Source of the DNA: Myxococcales bacterium
Lineage (GTDB): Bacteria > Myxococcota_A > Polyangia > Polyangiales > Polyangiaceae
Length of the DNA: 64,000 bases
Reading direction: 5' to 3'
NCBI GenBank assembly: GCA_004193285.1
Contig: SECP01000029.1
Coordinates: 1 to 64,000, forward strand
Made by a program: the position numbers and the translations under genes. Of this stretch, positions 21,708 to 29,571 are shown piece by piece. Every line of letters starts with the position of its first letter. The first letter of the stretch is position 1. Below the pieces are notes generated by a model. It had not been told where the DNA came from. It did no database searches and was given only the letters and a program-made list of their open reading frames with translations.

Positions 21708-23081
21708 TTGCAAAAGACCTTGGTCCTCAACGTGGTGGGGCTGACGCCGTCCCTCATCGGCGAGCACACCCCCAGCTTGCGTGCGTTCCGCGATGCGCAT
21801 GCGGTGCGGCCGGTCGCTACCATCTTGCCGGCGGTGACGTGCTCGGTGCAGTCCACGTTCGTCACCGGCAAGCTGCCGCGCGAGCACGGCATCGTCGGCA
21901 ATGGTTGGTACTTCCGCGACCTCTCCCAGGTCTGGCTGTGGCGGCAGAGTAACCACCTCGTAGCCGGTGAAAAGCTGTGGGACGAAGCCAAGCGCCGCGA
22001 CCCCAGCTTTACCGTGGCGAAGCTGTTCTGGTGGTACAACATGTATTCCAGCGCGGACATTTCGATCACTCCGCGCCCCATGTACACGGCTGACGGCCGC
22101 AAATTGCCGGACGTTTACACGGACCCGCCAGAGCTTCGGGCCGAGCTCAGCGCGGAGCTCGGCATGTTTCCGCTCTTCAATTTTTGGGGGCCGCGCGCGG
22201 ATATCAGCTCCACGCGCTGGATCGCGAAGAGCGCGATGCGCGTCGTGGAGCAGCACGCCCCGACGCTCACGCTGGTCTACCTTCCTCACCTGGACTACGA
22301 CTTGCAGCGCTTCGGTCCGAACGACCCGCGCATCGCCAGCGCGCTCGCGGAGGTGGACGCGGTGTGCGGCGAGCTCCTGAGCTTCGCGCAGCAGAAGGAC
22401 CTGCGCGTCGTGATCCTCTCGGAATACGGAATTACGGAGGTCGGCGGGGTCGTGCACGTGAACCGCGCGCTGCGCGAAGCTGGCTTCCTTCGCGTACGCG
22501 ACGAGCTCGGTCTCGAGCAGCTGGACGCCGGAGCCAGCCGCGCCTTCGCGGTGGCAGACCACCAGGTGGCCCACGTGTACGTCAAAAATGCTGCCGATCT
22601 TCCGGCGGTGCGCGCGCTCTGCGAACAGCTGCCGGGCGTCGAGCAAGTCTTGGACGGCGCGGGTAAATCAGCGGCGGGGCTCGATCACGAACGCTCCGGG
22701 GAGCTCGTGCTCGTGTCGCGGGCCGACCACTGGTTCAGCTATTACTTCTGGTTGGATGACGCGCGCGCGCCGGACTACGCGCGCACGGTGGACATCCACC
22801 TGAAGCCTGGTTACGACCCGGCCGAGCTGCGGCTGGATCCCAAGCTTTCGCTCCCGATGCTGAAGGTGGGGCGCCGCCTGCTCGCGCGCAAGCTGGGGTT
22901 TCGCAATTTGCTGGACGTGATCGGCTTGGACGCGAGCATCGTGAAGGGCTCGCACGGCCGCATCACGGATCGCGAGGAAGACGGCCCGCTCTTCATGTCT
23001 TCCGCGCCGGAGCTACTGCCGCAGGAGCGCGTCTCGGCGACCGACGTGAAAGACCTGCTCTTGCGGCACGTCTTCGGGTAA
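21708..23081 (+). CDS. eboF: Alkaline-phosphatase-superfamily phosphodiesterase of the ebo cluster
   Basis: A 457-residue type I phosphodiesterase/nucleotide pyrophosphatase-like protein. The start LNVVGLTPSLIGEHTPSL corresponds to the metal-binding N-terminus of the superfamily. PAVTCSVQSTFVTGKLPREHGIVGNGWYFRD carries the nucleophile Thr region and the conserved Gly-Asn. Later ligands lie in YLPHLDYDLQRFG, LSEYGITEV and FAVADHQVAHVYV. I take the TTG at 21708 as the start: GGAG lies 6 nt upstream and the next in-frame starts would remove the first conserved strand. Last gene of the plus-strand ebo triplet, 5 bases from the convergent eboC. Confidence 0.86.
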   Translation: MQKTLVLNVVGLTPSLIGEHTPSLRAFRDAHAVRPVATILPAVTCSVQSTFVTGKLPREHGIVGNGWYFRDLSQVWLWRQSNHLVAGEKLWDEAKRRDPSFTVAKLFWWYNMYSSADISITPRPMYTADGRKLPDVYTDPPELRAELSAELGMFPLFNFWGPRADISSTRWIAKSAMRVVEQHAPTLTLVYLPHLDYDLQRFGPNDPRIASALAEVDAVCGELLSFAQQKDLRVVILSEYGITEVGGVVHVNRALREAGFLRVRDELGLEQLDAGASRAFAVADHQVAHVYVKNAADLPAVRALCEQLPGVEQVLDGAGKSAAGLDHERSGELVLVSRADHWFSYYFWLDDARAPDYARTVDIHLKPGYDPAELRLDPKLSLPMLKVGRRLLARKLGFRNLLDVIGLDASIVKGSHGRITDREEDGPLFMSSAPELLPQERVSATDVKDLLLRHVFG

Positions 23082-23086
23082 AGCGC

Positions 23087-23965
23087 TCAGGTTCCCGGGA
23101 TGCGGCGCTGCCAGCGAAGCGTGAGCAAGAAGCAGCCAAAAGCCGCGAGGACGCCGTAGGCAGGGCCATAGAGCGCGATGAACAGCGCGTCCACCAAGGA
23201 AGCGCCGGCGATGAGGGTCACCACCGCGCGTGGGATCTGTCCCTTGCCGCCGCGCAGCGCAAAACCGATCGACCGTAGGCTCCAGCCGAGCAGCGCGAGA
23301 AAGCAGAGCGCGGCGAGCCCGCTACGCTGCTCGATGATCTGCGGCGCGCTGGCAAGCAGCGGCGAGAGGACGAAGGCGGCCACCCACGTCCGCTGAAGCG
23401 CGCTGCCGTTCTCGAACCGGGCGATGTGCGTGAGGCCTACGATGTACAGCCACAGCGCGCCTGCGCCGAGCAGCACCGGCGGCGAGAGCTTGCCGGAGAC
23501 GGCGAGGGCTGCGGTCAGGTACAGCCCGGCGCGACAAGCGCCCATCACGACCGGAGACCAAGCGTGCCCCTTGTGCCAGCGGTTGTACGCGAGCACCGCC
23601 GCGGCGGTGCCGACACCGCCCAGAAAGGGGCTAAAGCCTGGGCGGATCGCGCCCACGGCAGAGCCGGCCGCTAGCAGCAGCAGGCCCGCGAAAAGAAGCC
23701 CGAAGCCGAGGACGTACACGGCGCCCCGCGTGACCTGGCCGGAAGGGATCGGGCGCTGCGGGCGCTCCCGAGCGTCGATGTCCGCGTCGAAAGCATCGTT
23801 CAGGAACATGCCGCCTTCGTAAAAGGCGGAGCCGGCGAGGGCGAGCACGGCGTACGCACGCGGACCGAACACGGCTCCGCCGAGCACTGCGCCCGCGAGC
23901 ATGTTGGACCAGACCGTCGGCAGGTTCGAGGTCCGCCCCAACGTGAGCAGGGTCCGCAGGTTCAC
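23087..23965 (-). CDS. eboC: UbiA-family prenyltransferase of the ebo cluster
   Basis: A 292-residue polytopic membrane protein of the UbiA superfamily. The first aspartate motif reads NDAFDADIDARERPQRPIPSG (N-D-x2-D-x-D-x-D type), and about eight to nine hydrophobic helices are visible. The second motif region is degenerate compared with ubiquinone-type UbiA. In the ebo pathway it is proposed to attach a prenyl or lipid carrier to a polar intermediate or to act in its membrane passage. ATG 23965 overlaps the eboE stop by 4 bases, so it is the last gene of the eboD-eboE-eboC operon. Confidence 0.88.
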   Translation of the reverse strand: MNLRTLLTLGRTSNLPTVWSNMLAGAVLGGAVFGPRAYAVLALAGSAFYEGGMFLNDAFDADIDARERPQRPIPSGQVTRGAVYVLGFGLLFAGLLLLAAGSAVGAIRPGFSPFLGGVGTAAAVLAYNRWHKGHAWSPVVMGACRAGLYLTAALAVSGKLSPPVLLGAGALWLYIVGLTHIARFENGSALQRTWVAAFVLSPLLASAPQIIEQRSGLAALCFLALLGWSLRSIGFALRGGKGQIPRAVVTLIAGASLVDALFIALYGPAYGVLAAFGCFLLTLRWQRRIPGT

Positions 23966-25173
23966 GCGCGCCCTGCCGCCGCGCTGCCCAGAGCATTCAG
24001 GACGAAGCCGAGCTCTCGCGCGATGGCCTGCTCAATCGGCACGTTCCGGAACTCGTCCGGCAGCACGTCCCACGTGTAGGTCTCCACTTCCAGGTGCGGG
24101 CAGCTCGGTGCTTGGGCAAGCTCCGCCAGGAGCGGCAACAGGTCCGACTGCGTGCTCTCGAAGACGCCCAGCTCGCGCATGAAGATGGGCACATGAAAGT
24201 GCACGCGCCACTCGGCACCGGGCTCCGGTGGGGCGGCCAGGGCGTCCGGCAAATCCAGGTAACGACGCAGCTCGGCCCCGGCTTTCACCACGGTTTGGTG
24301 CAGGTAAACGCCGTCCGCAAAAGCGTGCAGGCGACTGAGCGCCTCCGGAGTGGCGCTCGGGATTCTGAGGCCCGCGCTGAGCTGGACTTTGGGTACCGCG
24401 ATGCCCGCGGCGCCCAGCTTCCGGTAAGCGGCGAGCGGGGACTCGAACTCGACGGAAGCGTGACACGTGTCCAAGCACACTCCGATGTGCCGACGAAGCA
24501 CCGACTCGGCCTGCGAGGGCTCGAGGTCCGCGGCTTCTGCCAGCCGGCTCAAGGCCGCTCGACCCAGCAGCTGCTGCTCGAAAAAGCGCACCGCCTCGTC
24601 CGTCGTTTCCAGGAAGCACTCGGGCTCCGGCTCCAGGGCGAGGGCGATGTGACGACCCTTGCTCCGCGCGATGTCGGACAGCACTGCCACCATGTCGATC
24701 AGCGCGAAGGCCATCGCGCGCTCGGCCTCCGGCGCGGCGGCGTTGGGCTTGAAGCAACCGGGCACGGTGCTGATGCTTCCGCTTACCCCTTGCGGCAAGA
24801 GCTCCGCCAGCGTGCTCGCGAGGTGCCGGGTGTAGCGCGCGCGGGCGGGCGAGAGCCAGTCCGGCTCGTAAACGGACTCTTTCACGCGCGTGGCGTGGAA
24901 CGCGCCATAGGGGAAACCATTGAGCGTGAAGCAGTACAGGCCCAGGTCCGCCAGCTCGGCGCGGAACTCGGCGAGCGCCTGCGGCTGCTGCAGCTCTTCG
25001 GCGGCGGCCGCAGCGAGACGCAAGCCGACGCCGAACGGTATGCTCGGCGCCACGAGGCGCTTCACGGCGGTGACGTGCTCCCTCACCAGGGCGCGCACCT
25101 CGGCCAATGATTCACCCGCGTGCACGTTGGTGCAGTAGGTGAGCTCCGCGTCGTTCAGCGTGCTGAGGTGCAT
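23962..25173 (-). CDS. eboE: Metabolite traffic protein EboE
   Basis: A 403-residue TIM-barrel (xylose-isomerase-like/AP-endonuclease-2-like) protein with the EboE signature start LTYCTNVHAGESL. Internal landmarks are YCFTLNGFPYGAFH, RHIALALEPEPECFLETT with possible metal-binding Glu residues, IGVCLDTCHASVEFE with Asp/His, and HFHVPIF plus LEVETYTWDVLP. The cytoplasmic substrate is unknown; the protein is assumed to convert or carry a sugar-like intermediate made by EboD. It starts directly after eboD ends and overlaps eboC by 4 bases, a tight translationally coupled operon. Confidence 0.9.
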   Translation of the reverse strand: MHLSTLNDAELTYCTNVHAGESLAEVRALVREHVTAVKRLVAPSIPFGVGLRLAAAAAEELQQPQALAEFRAELADLGLYCFTLNGFPYGAFHATRVKESVYEPDWLSPARARYTRHLASTLAELLPQGVSGSISTVPGCFKPNAAAPEAERAMAFALIDMVAVLSDIARSKGRHIALALEPEPECFLETTDEAVRFFEQQLLGRAALSRLAEAADLEPSQAESVLRRHIGVCLDTCHASVEFESPLAAYRKLGAAGIAVPKVQLSAGLRIPSATPEALSRLHAFADGVYLHQTVVKAGAELRRYLDLPDALAAPPEPGAEWRVHFHVPIFMRELGVFESTQSDLLPLLAELAQAPSCPHLEVETYTWDVLPDEFRNVPIEQAIARELGFVLNALGSAAAGRA

Positions 25174-26364
25174 TCAGTTCCGATGCGACTTCAACCAGTC
25201 GATGGAGGCAAGCACCAGCTCCGAGTCCATCTCGTGGATCTCCACCCCGGAGCCGACGGCCTGCAGCATGGTCACGCACAGCGCGCCGCCGAGGTGCTCT
25301 CGGAACTCCGCTAGACCACTCAAGATCACGGACGTTCCGTCTTTCTTTGCGGAAAGCGCGGGGTGATAGACGGGTAGCCCGAGCGCCGTGAGGAGATTCA
25401 CCAGGCGCTCCCGCACCGGCTCGGCGAGCATGCCGCGAGCGACCGCGTAAGCGGCGTCCAGCGCCATGCCGATGGACACGGCCTCGCCGTGTCGCAGCTC
25501 GTGCTGCGTCAATGTCTCCAGCTTGTGTGCGGACCAGTGCCCGTAGTCCAAGGGGCGCGCGCTCCCTCGCTCGAAAGGGTCGCCTCCCGTCGCGATGTGC
25601 TCGAGGTGCAGCTCGGCGCAGCGCCGCACCGCCACCTCCAGCAGCGCGAGGTCTGCGTGACGCAACCCCTTGGCGTTCTGCTCCAGCCACTCGAAGAACC
25701 TCGCGTCGCGAATGACCGCGACCTTGACCGCTTCTGCGAGGCCGGCGCGGGCGTCCCGCTCCGGTAGGGTACTCAGCAGCTCCACGTCGTTCACCACCGC
25801 GAAGGGAGGCGCAAACGTTCCCAAGAAATTCTTGGCCCCAAACGCATTGACGGAGGTCTTCACGCCCACGCCAGCGTCGTTCTGCGCCAGAACCGTGCTG
25901 GGCATGCGCACGATGCGCACGCCGCGATGGGTAACCGAACCCGCGTAGCCAGCGGCGTCCAACACCGCGCCGCCCCCGATGGCCAAGAGCACACCCTGCT
26001 TATCGAGCTTGGCCGCCGCCAACCGCGCGAGGAGGTCGCTCACGACGCCCGGGTCGTTCTTGACCGCTTCGCCCCCGGGCACCACGAGCGGCTCGGCGCG
26101 CAGCTCCAGCTGTGAGGCGAACGCGGCCACGTAGCTCTTGAGCTCGTCCGCCAGTTGCGGGCGCGCCGCGACGAGCCCGCCGTCCAGCACCGCGAACACG
26201 GGGTGCCGGCGCTCGAGCTCACGCCGGGAGATTGCCCAGGCCAAGGTGCTGTCCGCGGTGGCCAGGGCACTGCGGCAAAAAACCACTGGGTAGTCGAACT
26301 CGACGCGAAACTTTTGCTCGAACAAATGTTTCGGCCGAAAGCCGGCGAGGGGAGTTTGGCTCAA
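25174..26364 (-). CDS. eboD: 3-dehydroquinate-synthase-like sugar phosphate cyclase of the ebo cluster
   Basis: A 396-residue member of the dehydroquinate synthase superfamily, in a subgroup distinct from aroB. Landmarks: VPGGEAVKNDP (NAD site), LLAIGGGAVLDAAGYAGS, RMPSTVLAQNDAGVGVKTSVNAFGAKNFLGTF, GLAEAVKVAVIRDARFFEWLE, and zinc His residues in LDYGHWSAHKLE and LRHGEAVSIGMALD. It would cyclise a sugar phosphate with NAD. The start must be TTG at 26364: no in-frame ATG precedes the conserved region, and GGAG lies 6-7 nt upstream. First gene of the minus-strand ebo triplet. Confidence 0.88.
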   Translation of the reverse strand: MSQTPLAGFRPKHLFEQKFRVEFDYPVVFCRSALATADSTLAWAISRRELERRHPVFAVLDGGLVAARPQLADELKSYVAAFASQLELRAEPLVVPGGEAVKNDPGVVSDLLARLAAAKLDKQGVLLAIGGGAVLDAAGYAGSVTHRGVRIVRMPSTVLAQNDAGVGVKTSVNAFGAKNFLGTFAPPFAVVNDVELLSTLPERDARAGLAEAVKVAVIRDARFFEWLEQNAKGLRHADLALLEVAVRRCAELHLEHIATGGDPFERGSARPLDYGHWSAHKLETLTQHELRHGEAVSIGMALDAAYAVARGMLAEPVRERLVNLLTALGLPVYHPALSAKKDGTSVILSGLAEFREHLGGALCVTMLQAVGSGVEIHEMDSELVLASIDWLKSHRN

Positions 26365-26487
26365 AAAGACTCCAACAGCATAGCAGCGAGCGGCTCCGGA
26401 GGGTCCGCCGGGGGGAGTTTCAACCTGGCAAGATGGTGGCGCTTCTCCGGACTGGCTCCGGCCGCGTCATCGCATTACGTTCCGGGC

Positions 26488-26895
26488 GTGGCAACCGAGG
26501 CGTGGCTTCAATCCTTCTTGTCCGAGCATGGCGGCATCGCGGGCACGGTGCACTTACTTCAGGGGGACGTGCTCAAGCTGTCCAGCTCCGTCAATATCCC
26601 CCCTCCCGTCGTGAAGGTGACGGACGTCATCCCGAAGGGTAAGGGCATGGCGGGGCTGGCTTGGGAGCGCGACGAGGTCGTCTCCACCTGCAACCTCAAG
26701 GCAGACGCCACGGGGGACGTGCGGCCCGGCGCCAAAGCGGTGGACGCCCAAGCGGCCCTGGCCATCCCGGTGCGCGCGTCTTCCGGCGGCCTGCGAGCGG
26801 TCGTGGGCATCGCATTTCTGGGTGAGCGGGATTTTTCCGAGCAGGAGCTGCAAGCTTTTTCCAAAGCGGCAGCCTCATTGCCAGAGGCTGGCTGA
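26488..26895 (+). CDS. GAF-domain protein
   Basis: A 135-residue single GAF-like domain: VHLLQGDVLKLSSSVNIPPPVV at the start, IPKGKGMAGLAWERDEVVSTCNLKADATGDVRPGAKAV in the middle (the short free-Met-(R)-sulfoxide-reductase/GAF-like pattern), then ALAIPVRASSGGLRAVVGIAFLGERDFSEQE. There is no output domain, so it may be a small sensor or a methionine-sulfoxide-reductase-like enzyme. A single Cys in VSTCNL does not complete the fRMsr cysteine set. GTG 26488 is chosen as the start of the conserved fold. It is followed 16 bases later by the ABC exporter. Confidence 0.72.
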   Translation: MATEAWLQSFLSEHGGIAGTVHLLQGDVLKLSSSVNIPPPVVKVTDVIPKGKGMAGLAWERDEVVSTCNLKADATGDVRPGAKAVDAQAALAIPVRASSGGLRAVVGIAFLGERDFSEQELQAFSKAAASLPEAG

Positions 26896-26911
26896 GGCGC
26901 GCGCTACAGGA

Positions 26912-28789
26912 ATGACGTCGCAGCTCAATACCTCGCAAAAGCGCTTCGTCGCGTTCCGGCGCAGCCGCAACGAGACGCCGCCGCCCGAGGGCACCTCAGC
27001 CGGCTCGGGTCGCCGCGCCGGGAACTTCACCCGGCGCTACTTCGGTCTGCTGCGGCCCCACCGGGCGTCGCTTTCGTGGGTCATCGTGCTCTCCGTGCTC
27101 GGTATCGGTATCGACATGGTGTGGCCGCTCATGTCGGCGCACCTCATCGATCACGTCATCTTGAGCTCGGAGCTCAGCGTCGAGCGCAAGGTCTCCGAGC
27201 TCTTGGGGTTCGCGCTCGGGATGGCCGGGCTGCTCTTGGTCGGCGCAGGGCTGACTTGGTGGCGCACGCTCGGTCAGCAATTGCTGAACAGCAAGCTCGC
27301 GTTCGAGCTGCGGTCCGCGTTGTTCCATCGCGTGCTGCGGTTGCCGATGACCGAGCTGACCGACATGAAGACAGGCGGCATCCTGTCTCGTCTGTCGGGT
27401 GACGTGGACAGCACCACCGGCCTCCTCCAGCAAGCGCTCCTCTCGCCGCTGCTCGCGAGCCTGCGGCTCCTTCTGACCTTATTCATCATCTTTTCGCTGA
27501 ATTGGCGCATCGCGATGGCGGTGGTGATGATCTTGCCGCCCGTTTTGCTGGCGCAAAACCTGTGGGTGCGCAAGCTGCGCGTCATCTGGAAGTCCACCGG
27601 GCAAGATCGTCAGGAGATCGACGCCCGCGTGAGCGAAGGGCTGAGCGGCGTGCGCATCGTGCGCGGCTTCGCTCGCGAGCAGCGCGAGGAGCAAGCGTAC
27701 ACCGTGGGTCATCACACCGTGATCCGCAAGGTGATGCTCGCCACGCGGACCCAGCGCTTCGTCTCGTTGATTTGGGAGTTGCTAGCGCCGCTTGGTCAGG
27801 TCGCCATCATCGCCTTTGGCGGTTACCTGGTCGTCCGCGGGATGGCGACGGTGGGGGTCCTGATCGCGATTCAGGGCTACATGTGGCGGCTCCTCGAGCC
27901 GGCCATGCAAATCTCCAGCTCCATCAGCGAGACTCAGCGCGGCCTGGCTGCGATGGAGCGCGTCTTCGACGTGCTGGACAAGCCCCAGGAAAAGCCGGAC
28001 GTACCGGGCGCGGTCGCGGCCCCGCCGCGCGTCGAGCAGCTGCGCTTCGACGACGTGTCGTTCGAGTACCGCCCCGGCCTCCCCGTCCTCCGCAATTTCG
28101 ACCTCACCGTGCCTGGCGGCAGCGTGGTGGCGCTGGTCGGGCCGAGCGGCGCCGGCAAGACGACGGTGACGGACCTGCTCGCCCGGTTCTACGACCCCAC
28201 GCGCGGCTCCATCCGCCTGAACGGGGTAGATCTTCGCAAAATCAAGCTGAAGAGCTATCGCTCGCTGCTCGGGATCGTGCAGCAAGAAGTCTTCCTGTTC
28301 GACGGGTCCGTGCGAGACAACATCGCCTACGGCCGCCACACCGCGAGCGACGAAGAGGTCCATAGCGCGGCTCGCCGCGCCAACGCCGACGAGTTCATCC
28401 GCCGCCTGCCGGACGGCTACGACACGCTCATCGGTGAGAGAGGCGTGAAGCTCTCGGGGGGCCAGCGCCAGCGCCTCTCTATCGCGCGCGCGCTCCTGGC
28501 CGACCCGGAGATTCTCATTTTGGACGAGGCTACCAGCAACCTCGACACCGAGAGCGAGCAACTCATCCAAGCGTCGATAGACGAGCTGCTCCGCGATCGG
28601 ACGACGATCATCATCGCGCACCGGCTGAGCACCATCACCCACGCGGATCAGATCGTGGTCTTGGAGGGCGGCCGCATTCTGGAGAAGGGCAGTCACCACG
28701 AGCTGCTTCGACTCGGCGGTCGCTACGCGGAGATGGTGGCGCGGCAGACGCAGCGCTCTTTCACGGACGAAGAAGCGCTCGGCGCTTAG
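26912..28789 (+). CDS. ABC exporter (fused permease-ATPase)
   Basis: A 625-residue half-transporter of the MsbA/multidrug type. A 45-residue basic N-terminal extension precedes six membrane helices (about residues 60-345). The nucleotide-binding domain has Walker A GPSGAGKTT, Q-loop IVQQEVFLFDGS, signature KLSGGQRQRLSIARA, Walker B ILILDEATSNLD and the H-loop IIIAHRLSTI. It works as a homodimer exporting lipid or amphipathic compounds. ATG 26912 has ACAGGA upstream. It overlaps the convergent SGNH gene by 4 bases. Its position beside the ebo genes makes product export a possibility, but nothing proves it. Confidence 0.92.
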   Translation: MTSQLNTSQKRFVAFRRSRNETPPPEGTSAGSGRRAGNFTRRYFGLLRPHRASLSWVIVLSVLGIGIDMVWPLMSAHLIDHVILSSELSVERKVSELLGFALGMAGLLLVGAGLTWWRTLGQQLLNSKLAFELRSALFHRVLRLPMTELTDMKTGGILSRLSGDVDSTTGLLQQALLSPLLASLRLLLTLFIIFSLNWRIAMAVVMILPPVLLAQNLWVRKLRVIWKSTGQDRQEIDARVSEGLSGVRIVRGFAREQREEQAYTVGHHTVIRKVMLATRTQRFVSLIWELLAPLGQVAIIAFGGYLVVRGMATVGVLIAIQGYMWRLLEPAMQISSSISETQRGLAAMERVFDVLDKPQEKPDVPGAVAAPPRVEQLRFDDVSFEYRPGLPVLRNFDLTVPGGSVVALVGPSGAGKTTVTDLLARFYDPTRGSIRLNGVDLRKIKLKSYRSLLGIVQQEVFLFDGSVRDNIAYGRHTASDEEVHSAARRANADEFIRRLPDGYDTLIGERGVKLSGGQRQRLSIARALLADPEILILDEATSNLDTESEQLIQASIDELLRDRTTIIIAHRLSTITHADQIVVLEGGRILEKGSHHELLRLGGRYAEMVARQTQRSFTDEEALGA

Positions 28790-29571
28790 TGCTCGCAGCT
28801 TCGAAAGGGGCCCGCGAGCAGAGCCTCGGCCAGCTTTTCGTGGCCGAGCCGCCCGAAGTGAAGACCATCTTTGTGCGGCGCTGCCAGCTCCGGACAAAGG
28901 CTCTCCGGCTCTCCGCACGAGAGTAGGGGGTAGGCGTCTACCGCGTCCGCGATGACCCCGTTGGCGGCGCGATCCAGGATCCAGCCATTCAGGCGGAGGG
29001 TGTTTTGCCCGCGCTCGGGCGTGTACCAGCGCTTGAAGCCGCCCCAAGGGGTAACCGTGATCGCGATCACCTCCGTGCCGCGCGCAGTGAGCGCTTCGTA
29101 GGTCTTGGTGAGGTCGCTCTGAATCCGCGGCAGGGTGCGGTTCGCGGTTTGGTCGCTGTACAGGTCGTTCACGCCGCCGAACACCACCGCGTGCGAGTAG
29201 CGGCCGCCTTGGGGCAACACTTCCGTCTCCAGCCGCTTGCGGATCTGGTTCACCATGAACCCGCCTTTGGCTCGGTTGTCGAAGCGCGCTCCGCGGCAGC
29301 GCTCGCGCAGCCGCTTGACGAACCCGCCGCCCCCGACGGCCTCGTCGCTGAGCGAATCCCCCAGTACGAGCACCTGCTCGATTCGGCGCGGAGCTGGCGC
29401 AGGCGCAGGGGAGGCGCTGGGGGCCGCGGTCGGCGGTGCGGCTTGGGCCTGGGCCGCGAGCGGCGCACTGCGGGCGGGCGGGGCCGCGTGCTGAGCGCGC
29501 TCTTCGCAGAAGAAGGCCGAAAAACACGCGAAGACCAGCCAAGCGACTCGTGTAGGCTCCGTCCACGTCAT
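28786..29571 (-). CDS. Secreted SGNH/GDSL hydrolase
   Basis: A 261-residue exported hydrolase. A signal peptide covers the first 25 residues, followed by an Ala/Pro-rich linker to about residue 62. The SGNH blocks are VLVLGDSLSDE (block I Ser), AKGGFMV (block II Gly), VFGGVNDLYSD (block III, G-x-N-D) and KDGLHFG (block V, Asp and His). Such enzymes are esterases, lipases or acyltransferase-like hydrolases, here acting outside the cytoplasm. Its ATG shares the palindrome CATG with the ATG of the divergent CDP-alcohol transferase gene. A TACACT hexamer lies 12 nt upstream on its strand. Confidence 0.85.
   Translation of the reverse strand: MTWTEPTRVAWLVFACFSAFFCEERAQHAAPPARSAPLAAQAQAAPPTAAPSASPAPAPAPRRIEQVLVLGDSLSDEAVGGGGFVKRLRERCRGARFDNRAKGGFMVNQIRKRLETEVLPQGGRYSHAVVFGGVNDLYSDQTANRTLPRIQSDLTKTYEALTARGTEVIAITVTPWGGFKRWYTPERGQNTLRLNGWILDRAANGVIADAVDAYPLLSCGEPESLCPELAAPHKDGLHFGRLGHEKLAEALLAGPFRSCEH
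29553..29558 (+). promoter_or_regulatory. -10-like hexamer TAGGCT before the second CDP-alcohol transferase
   Basis: TAGGCT ends 11 nt before the ATG at 29570 and lies inside the divergent SGNH coding sequence. Confidence 0.35.

Noticed and set aside
26912..28789. ABC exporter as a dedicated ebo product exporter
   Set aside because: It is on the opposite side of the eboD start and has its own GAF neighbour; no direct link is visible beyond proximity.
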